Below, one piece after another: positions 20,110 through 27,880 of a DNA stretch of 64,000 nucleotides. Within the stretch, counting starts at the first letter, position 1. Every line of letters begins with the position of its first letter. Below the pieces are notes generated by a model, which did no database searches, had not been told where the DNA came from, and worked only from the letters and a program-made list of their open reading frames with translations. Origin of the DNA: Agrobacterium tumefaciens. Lineage in GTDB: Bacteria; Pseudomonadota; Alphaproteobacteria; Rhizobiales; Rhizobiaceae. The translations under genes and the position numbers were made by a program. Location: positions 248,001-312,000 of the forward strand of contig NZ_JXQV01000030.1 of NCBI RefSeq assembly GCF_000834635.1. The letters are read 5' to 3'.

Positions 20110-20703
20110 TCAATTCAGGGGAATGTTGTTGTCATCTTTCGACGACTGATAGTCTGATGAGAGAGCGTCGTATGCCGCTTTGATACGGGCTGTCTGATCC
20201 TTTAGGCGGGAACGAAGAGGCTCGGCTTCGGACTCGACAAGGTCGGCAATGAAGTACGAGTTCCAGAACGCGTTGCTGCGCCTGTAGCCGCCCGGCTCAA
20301 GCCCGAAAACTTCCTTGAGGATTTTCAAGTCATGCGGAATGGCGAAGGCATCGCGGGAATCCTCATGGCTGAAAAAGGAGTAGAAGTTATCAAAGCCCGC
20401 CCAGGTAATCGCCGACATACACATGGTGCACGGTTCGTGCGTCGACAGAAAGATGAGGTCTTTCGTGTCAGGCTTTTCTCCCAATTCGTGGAAGCGTTTC
20501 AGCGTGTGGACTTCGCCGTGCCACAGCGGGTTCTCCAGCTCATTGTTGGTTTCCGCAACAACCAGCGAAAGATCAGACTTTCGCAGAATCGCTGCACCAA
20601 ACACCTTGTTGCCAAGCGCAACACCCTTTGAGGTGAGGGGCAGAATATCGTTCTCGATGACATCGAGCAAGCGGGACGCTATTGTGTGTTCGGTCAAGTT
20701 CAT
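20110..20703 (-). CDS. Nucleoside/CMP-type deaminase
   Basis: 197-residue zinc deaminase. The signature is HGE (His62, catalytic Glu64) followed by PCTMC with the two zinc cysteines. The spacing fits the cytidine/tRNA-adenosine/guanine deaminase superfamily, but length and C terminus differ from TadA, so the substrate is uncertain. Start ATG 20703 chosen because upstream residues have no deaminase similarity. Divergent from cysG across a 221-base gap; mazG follows. Confidence 0.85.
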   Translation of the reverse strand: MNLTEHTIASRLLDVIENDILPLTSKGVALGNKVFGAAILRKSDLSLVVAETNNELENPLWHGEVHTLKRFHELGEKPDTKDLIFLSTHEPCTMCMSAITWAGFDNFYSFFSHEDSRDAFAIPHDLKILKEVFGLEPGGYRRSNAFWNSYFIADLVESEAEPLRSRLKDQTARIKAAYDALSSDYQSSKDDNNIPLN

Positions 20704-20889
20704 GATCCTGTTTGATTGATGCCTAACGATTGGACGCTTTGGCCCGAAGCTGCTGAAAAAAGATACAAATGGGTGCGCGAAATGTGTGGGATTACAACAG
20801 CGTGACACATTCGTTGCGTCGGTTTGTTTTCCTCCAAATCAACGCTTGCCCAGAAATAATAATCTACTGCACTATGGCAAGGGAATTTC

Positions 20890-20901
20890 TGTACCTTCAA
20901 T
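20890..20901 (+). promoter_or_regulatory. Shared upstream element, copy 1 (cysG)
   Basis: CTGTACCTTCAAT-type element (the first C is at 20889-20890) about 24 bases before the cysG start; the same 13 bases recur upstream of fpr at 24957-24969. Exact recurrence before two sulfur-assimilation transcripts suggests a common regulator site. It lies close to the start codon, unlike the fpr copy. Which regulator binds is unknown. Confidence 0.4.
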
Positions 20902-20924
20902 CCTGACGCCGGATCGGACATATT

Positions 20925-22391
20925 ATGAGCATGCTTAAGACCGCTTCAGATAGGGCTGACCACCGGCTTACGACTTTTCCCGCTTTTTTCAAGGTGGACA
21001 AGCGCCCCGTCGCGGTTTTTGGAAATGGCGATGAGGCCTATGCCAAGGTGCGCCTGCTGCTGAATACCAGCGCTGATATCCGCGCTTTTGCCGATGCGCC
21101 GCAGGATGACTACGCGGCACTGCTGAGCCAAGGCAAGGTGTCCCACCACCCGCTTCCATTCTCGCCAGAACTTGTGGACGGCATGGTGCTGGTTTTCGCG
21201 GCAACGGGCGAAGAAGCGCTCGACCGTGAGATTGTGGATGCCGCGCGCGCCAAAGCGATCCCTGCCAATGCAGTGGATCAGCCCGGCTATTGTGATTTCT
21301 ATACGCCGGGTCTCGTTTCTCGTGCGCCTCTTGCCGTAGCAATCTGTACCGAAGGGGCAGGGCCTGTTCTGGGCCAGATGGTCCGCGCGCGGATCGACCA
21401 GATGCTTGCACCATCGCTCGGGCATTTGCTGCGTCTGGCTATCGAGTATCGGGATGCTGCGGAACAGAACATCAAGAAGGGTGCGCTGCGTCGCAACTTC
21501 TGGCGTCGCTTCTTTACTGGCAGTGTTGCCGACTCCGTGGCTTTGAATGATGTGGACGCAGCCAATAAGGCCGCACACCAGCTTCTCGCCAATCCAGAAC
21601 GGCCTGAGGGTTATGTCTGGCTTGTTGGTGCCGGTCCAGGCGCTGAAGACCTGCTAACATTGCGCGCACAGCGCGTGCTGATGCAGGCCGACGTTATTGT
21701 TTACGACGCTCTGGTGCCGCAGGAAATCGTGGATATGGGCCGCCGGGATGCAGAGCGTCTGTCTGTTGGCAAGCGCAAAGGCTGTCATTCCAAGTCCCAG
21801 TCCGACATCAACAAACTGCTCGTTTCTCTTGGCGAAGAGGGCAAGCGGGTTGTGCGCCTGAAGTCTGGAGATCCGCTGGTTTACGGTCGTGCGGGCGAAG
21901 AGATGGCGGCACTGCGGGAAGCCGGTATTGGCTACGAGATTGTGCCCGGCATCACCTCCGCCTTTGCCGCCGCCGCTGATTTCGAGCTGCCGCTGACGCT
22001 GCGTGGCATCGCGTCATCGCTGATTTTCACCACGGGCCACGATCTGGCCGGGGATATACTGCCGGATTGGGCTCGACTGGCCGTCTCAGGTGCAACGATT
22101 GCCGTTTACATGGGGCGCACCGTGGCGGCATCGGTGGCTACCCGTTTGATGAGCGCCGGTCTCAACGCCGATACAACGGTCGCGGTCATTGAAAATGCCA
22201 GCAGGCCTTACCGCCGGCTGATGCACGGTACATTGAAGGATTTGCCGCAACTGGAGCACCGCGATGAGCTGACTGGTCCGGTCATGGTCATCATCGGTGA
22301 TGCCGTTGCGGGTGCGAATTTCGAACGGTCCGAAGCGCTGGCTTTTGCCGATGCGCCTTCAGATCTGAAGCAGGAGTATGCAAATGGTTGA
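20925..22391 (+). CDS. cysG: Siroheme synthase CysG
   Basis: 488 residues: an N-terminal precorrin-2 dehydrogenase/ferrochelatase part (about 1-210; FFKVDKRPVAVFGNG) joined to uroporphyrinogen-III C-methyltransferase (about 225-470; VGAGPGAEDLLTLRA, VVRLKSGDPLVYGR). It makes siroheme, the prosthetic group of the CysI encoded two genes downstream. Start ATG 20925 has only a weak GGA upstream; ATG 20931 is an alternative. DUF2849 starts inside its last codons. Confidence 0.95.
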   Translation: MSMLKTASDRADHRLTTFPAFFKVDKRPVAVFGNGDEAYAKVRLLLNTSADIRAFADAPQDDYAALLSQGKVSHHPLPFSPELVDGMVLVFAATGEEALDREIVDAARAKAIPANAVDQPGYCDFYTPGLVSRAPLAVAICTEGAGPVLGQMVRARIDQMLAPSLGHLLRLAIEYRDAAEQNIKKGALRRNFWRRFFTGSVADSVALNDVDAANKAAHQLLANPERPEGYVWLVGAGPGAEDLLTLRAQRVLMQADVIVYDALVPQEIVDMGRRDAERLSVGKRKGCHSKSQSDINKLLVSLGEEGKRVVRLKSGDPLVYGRAGEEMAALREAGIGYEIVPGITSAFAAAADFELPLTLRGIASSLIFTTGHDLAGDILPDWARLAVSGATIAVYMGRTVAASVATRLMSAGLNADTTVAVIENASRPYRRLMHGTLKDLPQLEHRDELTGPVMVIIGDAVAGANFERSEALAFADAPSDLKQEYANG

Positions 22392-22698
22392 CAAGGTTCT
22401 GACGGCCAACCGTCTTGATGACGGCATTGCGGTATGGCTCAACGCAAACGGTGAGTGGACCGAAGATCTCCAGTCCGCACTTGTTGCCCGCCACGCGGAA
22501 GCAGAAGCTTCGCTTGAGCAGATCGGCAAGCGCGATTTTTCCGCCAACAAGGTTGTGGATGTCAACATTGTTGACGTGACCGAAGAGAACGGCCAGCTTT
22601 GGCCGACACGCCTGCGCGAACGGATCCGCGCAGCAGGGCCAACCATTCATTACGCCACCGGCTTCAAGGCAGCCGACGCAGCATTCATCGCAGTCTGA
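22384..22698 (+). CDS. DUF2849 protein of the sulfite reduction operon
   Basis: 104 residues. The family is found almost only between cysG and cysI in Alphaproteobacteria; function unknown. It begins LTANRLDDGIAVWL and ends with YATGFKAADAAF. The ATG at 22384 overlaps the cysG stop by eight bases, pointing to translational coupling, and cysI begins nine bases after its stop. A role in sulfite reduction is inferred from context only. Confidence 0.85.
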   Translation: MVDKVLTANRLDDGIAVWLNANGEWTEDLQSALVARHAEAEASLEQIGKRDFSANKVVDVNIVDVTEENGQLWPTRLRERIRAAGPTIHYATGFKAADAAFIAV

Positions 22699-22706
22699 GG
22701 AATACC

Positions 22707-24377
22707 ATGTACCGTTACGACGAGTTCGACCATGCTTTTGTCCAGGGCCGCGTGGAGCAGTTCCGCGACCAGGTAGAACGACGCCTTTCCGGCGAACTGG
22801 CCGAGGATGCCTTCAAGCCGTTGCGACTGATGAACGGCGTCTACCTCCAGCTTCATGCCTACATGCTGCGCGTCGCCATTCCCTATGGAACGCTCAATGC
22901 GAAGCAGATGCGGATGCTAGCGCATATTGCGCGGAAATATGACCGCGGTTACGGCCACTTCACCACACGTCAGAACATCCAGTACAACTGGCCCCGCCTT
23001 GCCGATACGCCGGATATTCTGGCTGAGCTCTCAAGCGTTGAAATGCACGCCCTTCAGACATCGGGGAACTGTATTCGTAACGTGACGGCTGACCATTTTG
23101 CCGGTGCTGCTGCCGACGAGGTTGCCGATCCACGCCCATACGCTGAAATCCTGCGTCAATGGTCATCCGTCCACCCGGAGTTTTCGTTCCTGCCACGCAA
23201 GTTCAAGATTGCGGTGACCGGAGCAGAGCGCGACCGTGCTGCCATTCAGGTGCACGACATTGGCCTGCATCTGAAAAAGAATGATGATGGCAAAATCGGC
23301 TTTGCAGTCTATGTGGGCGGCGGGCAGGGCAGAACACCGATGATCGCCAAGAAGATCAACGACTTCCTGCCCGAAGAAGATTTGCTGTCCTACACCACCG
23401 CGATCATGCGCGTTTACAATCTGCATGGCCGCCGTGACAACAAGTACAAGGCGCGCATCAAGATACTCGTGCATGAGACAGGCGTTGAAGAGCTCTCGCG
23501 TCAGGTGGAAGCCGAGTTCGCGCAGCTGAAAAACAGCGAGTTGAAGCTGCCGGATGCGGATATTGCCGCCATCACATCCTATTTCGCTCTGCCGGATTTG
23601 AAGGCGCGTCCCGAAGGCTGGGAAAGCCTCGCACGCTGGAAGAAAGCCGATCCGGATTTTGCCCGTTGGGTGGACCAGAATGTCCAGCCGCATAAGAACC
23701 CTGATTACGGCATGGTCACCGTTTCCCTGAAGCCCATCGGTGGCATTCCGGGCGACGCGACCGATGAGCAGATGGAGCTTGTTGCTGATATTGCGGAAGA
23801 ATACGCGCTGGATGAAATCCGTATCAGCCACGAGCAAAATATCATTCTGCCGCATGTGGCGCTGGCTGACCTCGAGCCGGTATATCGTGCGCTTGCGGGT
23901 GCGGGCCTGGGCACCGCCAATGCCGGGTTGATTACAGATATTATTGCCTGTCCCGGGCTGGATTATTGCGCGCTGGCCAATGCGCGCTCTATTCCAGTGT
24001 CTCAGGAAATTTCCAACCGTTTCGGCGCACCAGAACGTCAGGCCGAAATCGGTGAGTTGAAAATCAAGATTTCCGGCTGCATCAACGCCTGCGGCCACCA
24101 CCATGTCGGCCATATCGGCCTGTTGGGTGTGGAGAAGAAGGGTGCAGAGCTTTACCAGATCACGCTTGGCGGCTCGGGCGATGAAAACTCGTCTATTGGT
24201 GAAATCATCGGGCGTGGTTTTGAGCCAGAGAAAGTGACTGATGCGGTGGAAACCGTTGTCGATACCTATCTTGGTCTGCGCCTGTCCAAGGAGGAGACTT
24301 TCCTTCAGGCCTATCGCCGCGTCGGAGCTCAGCCTTTCAAGGAAGCACTCTATCCGACAGCATCTGCAGCCGCATAA
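22707..24377 (+). CDS. cysI: Sulfite reductase hemoprotein (nitrite/sulfite reductase family)
   Basis: 556 residues with the duplicated ferredoxin-like/siroheme fold. The cluster and siroheme cysteines are visible as CPGLDYC and CINAC in the C-terminal half. It reduces sulfite to sulfide. No CysJ flavoprotein is present, so electrons probably come from ferredoxin, for which fpr downstream is a candidate supplier. ATG at 22707 follows a GAGG; an upstream in-frame start inside DUF2849 is rejected. Confidence 0.93.
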   Translation: MYRYDEFDHAFVQGRVEQFRDQVERRLSGELAEDAFKPLRLMNGVYLQLHAYMLRVAIPYGTLNAKQMRMLAHIARKYDRGYGHFTTRQNIQYNWPRLADTPDILAELSSVEMHALQTSGNCIRNVTADHFAGAAADEVADPRPYAEILRQWSSVHPEFSFLPRKFKIAVTGAERDRAAIQVHDIGLHLKKNDDGKIGFAVYVGGGQGRTPMIAKKINDFLPEEDLLSYTTAIMRVYNLHGRRDNKYKARIKILVHETGVEELSRQVEAEFAQLKNSELKLPDADIAAITSYFALPDLKARPEGWESLARWKKADPDFARWVDQNVQPHKNPDYGMVTVSLKPIGGIPGDATDEQMELVADIAEEYALDEIRISHEQNIILPHVALADLEPVYRALAGAGLGTANAGLITDIIACPGLDYCALANARSIPVSQEISNRFGAPERQAEIGELKIKISGCINACGHHHVGHIGLLGVEKKGAELYQITLGGSGDENSSIGEIIGRGFEPEKVTDAVETVVDTYLGLRLSKEETFLQAYRRVGAQPFKEALYPTASAAA

Positions 24378-24388
24378 GGAACCGTATC

Positions 24389-24895
24389 ATGACAAAGATT
24401 TGGAACGAGAGCGGTTTCGTGGATAACGACCCTTGGGTCATCGAAACGGAGGAAGTGAAGGCTGAGGGTGACCAGCATGCGGTGCTCGGTTTCGATGCCT
24501 TCATTGCACGCGCAGAGGAAAGCAATGATGTCGGTCTTGGTGTGCTGATTTGCCCCGCCGATGACGTGGAAAAGCTGCGTCCCTTCATTGACCGCATAGG
24601 GCTTGTAGCGGTGAGCTTTCCCGCCTTCAACGATGGCCGTGGCTTCAGCCACGCCTCGCTGTTGCGTTCGCGATTGGGTTATGACGGTGAGATGAGAGCC
24701 GTGGGCGATGTCTTGATTGACCAGGTTCCGCTCATGCTGCGCACCGGCTTTACCAGCTTTGCTGTGACGAACGAGACGGCAATTCGTCGCCTCTCCGAAA
24801 ACCGCCTGCCAGCAATCGACGTTTATTACCAGCCGACAGCCAAGCAATCCGAAGGTGGCGAGGCGTATAGCTGGCGCAGCCACAAGGCGGTCTGA
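24389..24895 (+). CDS. DUF934 protein of the sulfite reduction operon
   Basis: 168 residues, a family consistently placed just after cysI; GRGFSHASLLRSRLGYDGEMRAVGDVLIDQ is its conserved core (positions about 83-112). Biochemical role unproven. It is 11 bases after cysI and is the last gene of the cysG-led group before the 143-base gap to fpr. Confidence 0.88.
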   Translation: MTKIWNESGFVDNDPWVIETEEVKAEGDQHAVLGFDAFIARAEESNDVGLGVLICPADDVEKLRPFIDRIGLVAVSFPAFNDGRGFSHASLLRSRLGYDGEMRAVGDVLIDQVPLMLRTGFTSFAVTNETAIRRLSENRLPAIDVYYQPTAKQSEGGEAYSWRSHKAV

Positions 24896-24956
24896 GCCAT
24901 TGCCAAGCGCGGGGCTTTGATCAATATTTCTACGCGCATGGCAGCAATGAACAATC

Positions 24957-24969
24957 CTGTACCTTCAAT
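24957..24969 (+). promoter_or_regulatory. Shared upstream element, copy 2 (fpr)
   Basis: Exact CTGTACCTTCAAT, 70 bases before the fpr ATG. Its CTTCAA stands 16 bases before TATATT (24985-24990), a possible -10, so the element may overlap a -35 region. The cysG gene carries the same 13 bases. Confidence 0.4.
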
Positions 24970-25038
24970 AGTCGGTTCAGATGGTATATTGCCCCACACG
25001 AAAGTGTCGCTCACAATTTGAAAATGGATCGATAGAGA

Positions 25039-25851
25039 ATGAACGCTCCAGCCAAGACGGAAGAATTTGCTGCGAAAATACCTGACGGTGTGTATGCCGA
25101 GACGGTTCTGTCGGTCGAACATTATACCGACCACCTGTTCCGCTTCCGCATGACCCGCCCGGCAGGCTTCCGTTTCCGCTCTGGCGAATTTGCCATGATT
25201 GGCCTGATGGTTGGTGAAAAGCCCATCTACCGCGCCTATTCGATTGCCAGCCCCGCATGGGACGAGGAACTGGAGTTCTTCTCGATCAAAGTTCCCGATG
25301 GTCCGCTGACATCCCATCTTCAGCAGATCAAGCCCGGCGACACCGTGCTGATGCGCAAGAAGCCGACAGGTACGCTGGTTCTGGATGCGCTGACACCGGG
25401 CAAGCGCCTCTACATGTTCTCGACAGGCACGGGCATTGCGCCTTTCGCGAGCCTTATCCGCGACCCTGAGACCTACGAGAAGTTCGAGGAAGTCATCCTC
25501 ACGCACACCTGCCGCGATATTGCCGAATTGCAGTATGGCTTCGACCTTGTTGAAGAAATCAAGAACCACGAATTCCTGAGTGAAATCGTGGGCGACAAGC
25601 TGAAGCACTACGCCACAGTCACCCGCGAGGACTATGCGTTTACAGGACGCATTACCGACCTGATCGAAAACGGCAAGATGTTTACTGACCTTGGCGTGCC
25701 GCCGCTGGACCCCGCCATTGACCGCGGGATGATCTGCGGTTCTGCAGCCATGCTGAAAGACACCAAGGTGCTGCTTGAAAAAGCTGGGCTGACCGAAGGT
25801 GCCAACAACAAGCCTGCAGAATTTGTTATCGAGCGCGCCTTCGTAGGCTGA
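25039..25851 (+). CDS. fpr: Ferredoxin-NADP+ reductase
   Basis: 270-residue FAD enzyme of the bacterial subclass. RAYSIASP binds FAD, STGTGIAPFASL binds NADP, and the C terminus VIERAFVG ends after an aromatic residue. It exchanges electrons between NADPH and ferredoxin or flavodoxin. Its position after the cys operon and its shared upstream element suggest it supplies reductant for CysI; in other bacteria Fpr also answers oxidative stress. Confidence 0.94.
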   Translation: MNAPAKTEEFAAKIPDGVYAETVLSVEHYTDHLFRFRMTRPAGFRFRSGEFAMIGLMVGEKPIYRAYSIASPAWDEELEFFSIKVPDGPLTSHLQQIKPGDTVLMRKKPTGTLVLDALTPGKRLYMFSTGTGIAPFASLIRDPETYEKFEEVILTHTCRDIAELQYGFDLVEEIKNHEFLSEIVGDKLKHYATVTREDYAFTGRITDLIENGKMFTDLGVPPLDPAIDRGMICGSAAMLKDTKVLLEKAGLTEGANNKPAEFVIERAFVG

Positions 25852-25874
25852 TCGGCCACAGATACTGAAATTGA

Positions 25875-25900
25875 AAAGGAGGCCACGGCCTCCTTTTTTT
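25875..25900 (+). terminator. Rho-independent terminator of fpr
   Basis: AAGGAGGCC and GGCCTCCTT form a nine-pair stem with a two-base centre, followed by seven or more T residues. It ends the fpr transcript 24 bases past the stop and separates it from the convergent MFS gene. Confidence 0.9.
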
Positions 25901-25903
25901 GTT

Positions 25904-27175
25904 TCAAGCCGTCAATTTCTGACCGTCGCCTTTTTGGGCAGGCGCGATGTCATGCCGGTAGACGAGAAAGAGCGCGATCGCGATGGCGGCTATTCCGGCA
26001 CCCACAAGGTGAGAGAGGGCGTAGCCGCCTTGCGTGGTCAGCCAGCCAGCGACCCCGTTGCTTAGCGACGCGCCTATGCCTTGCACCGTCATCACGCTGG
26101 CGAGGCCCACATTGAACCGTCCAGTACCCTTCGATATGCGCTCCACCGCGATGGGCGTTGCGATACCCAAAAGGCCCGCGCCGATGCCGTCCAGAAGCTG
26201 AACGGGATAGATCACCCAAAAATCACTAAACGATGCAGCCAGCAAGCCACGCACGGGCAGGGCGGCAAGCGCGATCACAAACACGATGGAAAGCCCGAAA
26301 CGCCTGATGAGCCATGGCGTGAGCGCGGCCACAAATATCATCGCCAATTGCGCGACGCCGGTAATTATGGCGGTGGTTCGGAATGGTGTGTTGAGCTCGA
26401 TGGCGAAGTTTTGCGCGATCAGACGTCCCATCGGTGCATTGCCGAAATGGAAGATGAGCAGAATGATCGACAGGAAAATCAGGCCGCGTTCTTTGAACAG
26501 GACTTTGACACCTGATGGGCCCGGCTTGCCCTTATCCTCTCCCAACCCACGGGCCACCTTGTGGTCGATCTTTTTTGGGTCGATGGCCGAGATTGCGATG
26601 AGGGTTCCAAGGGCCGTTACGATCATCAGACCAATGACGCCGGAGATGCCGAAAGCTGTAACGGCAAAATAGGTGGCAAACAGCGAGATGAAGTTTCCGC
26701 CGTGGTTCCAGAACTCGTTTCTGGAAATTTGCCTTGAGAACAGCTTTTCTCCTACCAACCCCAGCGTCAGGCCTGCCAGCGCCGGGCCGACAACAGCGCC
26801 GACGACGGCAGTCATAATCTGCCCCGTCCAGACCACGGCTTCATTGGTAAAGAGCAGTGTGATCAGTGCACCAATGGTGACGAGAACGACTGGTATTGCG
26901 ATCAGTGTTCTTTTCCAGGTGGAGCCGTCAACCAACGCGCCGCACAGTGGTGTCGCCGCAAGACCAATAAGGCCGCCAACAGTCGCGATCACGCCAAGCT
27001 GCATTGCCGACCACCCGTTAGTCGCCAGAAAAGCGTCCAGAAATGGCCCCAGCCCGTCACGTGCATCTGCAAGAAAGAAATTGAGGGCCGCGAGTGCGAA
27101 AATCGAGCGATCAGACAGGCCGGTATTGGGCGTTCCGCCAGCGGTGACGCCGCGTTCGGTCGAAAGCAATGACAT
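25904..27175 (-). CDS. Major facilitator superfamily transporter
   Basis: 423 residues with twelve likely membrane helices in two halves and a central cytoplasmic loop (about 195-225, Lys-rich). Substrate unknown. Start ATG 27175 has GGAG nine bases upstream (CTGGAGTTCCCCC); the frame is open to 27370 but without MFS similarity. Divergent from the secreted 27307 gene. Confidence 0.88.
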   Translation of the reverse strand: MSLLSTERGVTAGGTPNTGLSDRSIFALAALNFFLADARDGLGPFLDAFLATNGWSAMQLGVIATVGGLIGLAATPLCGALVDGSTWKRTLIAIPVVLVTIGALITLLFTNEAVVWTGQIMTAVVGAVVGPALAGLTLGLVGEKLFSRQISRNEFWNHGGNFISLFATYFAVTAFGISGVIGLMIVTALGTLIAISAIDPKKIDHKVARGLGEDKGKPGPSGVKVLFKERGLIFLSIILLIFHFGNAPMGRLIAQNFAIELNTPFRTTAIITGVAQLAMIFVAALTPWLIRRFGLSIVFVIALAALPVRGLLAASFSDFWVIYPVQLLDGIGAGLLGIATPIAVERISKGTGRFNVGLASVMTVQGIGASLSNGVAGWLTTQGGYALSHLVGAGIAAIAIALFLVYRHDIAPAQKGDGQKLTA

Positions 27176-27306
27176 TGGGGGAACTCCAGATGGATGGGGA
27201 AGCTGGCGAGAAACGCGCGACATCAATTTAGGTTGCTGCCGCTCCATTACGATATGATGACGGAACAATAGGATTTGCGGAGCGTTCGGTCTCCACACAC
27301 AGAAGG

Positions 27307-27819
27307 ATGATGCGCATGATCCGCAGGCTGATTTCCACCATAGCACTTTCGACCGCTCTCTTGGCACCACCCGCCATGGCCCAAGAGGCCCAGTTTCTGT
27401 CCACGCTGAAAGGAAGCTGGAAGGGTACGGGCACTGTCACAACCAAGATCGGCTCCCGACCGATCAACGTGAACTGCACATTCGATTCGACAACATCGGG
27501 GCCGTCCCTGCAAATGAACGGCACATGTCGCGGTCTAGTCGTCGTGAGGCGCGCAATTTCGGCAGATCTTCGTGCCAGCGGCACTCGATATGGCGGCAAC
27601 TATGTCGGCCCATCCGGCATCCCATCAGCACTTTCCGGTAGCCGCAGCGGCAATTCCATCAATCTCTCGATCACATGGAAACGTGTTATCAATGGTGACA
27701 AGGTCGCGGGCATGACCATCACCAAGATGGGCAATAATGGCCTGCGCCTGCGCACCACTGACAAAGATGGAGCCAATGGTCCGACCGTTGTAACTGCCGA
27801 CATCAGGCTGACGCGATAG
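27307..27819 (+). CDS. Secreted hypothetical protein
   Basis: 170 residues starting with a clear signal peptide (RRLISTIALSTALLAPPAMA, likely cut near residue 25). The rest looks beta-rich with repeated short Gly/Ser/Thr segments (LKGSWKGTGTV), as in small lipocalin-like periplasmic proteins, but no family is recognised with confidence. A GAAGG precedes the double ATG. Confidence 0.75.
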   Translation: MMRMIRRLISTIALSTALLAPPAMAQEAQFLSTLKGSWKGTGTVTTKIGSRPINVNCTFDSTTSGPSLQMNGTCRGLVVVRRAISADLRASGTRYGGNYVGPSGIPSALSGSRSGNSINLSITWKRVINGDKVAGMTITKMGNNGLRLRTTDKDGANGPTVVTADIRLTR

Positions 27820-27840
27820 CGACATGTACATAGAACAAAG

Positions 27841-27868
27841 AAAAGGCCCGGAGCGATCCGAGCCTTTT
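27841..27868. terminator. Bidirectional hairpin between 27307 gene and gcvP
   Basis: AAAAGGCCCGGA pairs with TCCGAGCCTTTT around a GCGA loop with one mismatch, A-run on the left and T-run on the right. It lies between the two convergent stop codons and can end both transcripts. Confidence 0.65.
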
Positions 27869-27880
27869 ATCGTTTGAGCC

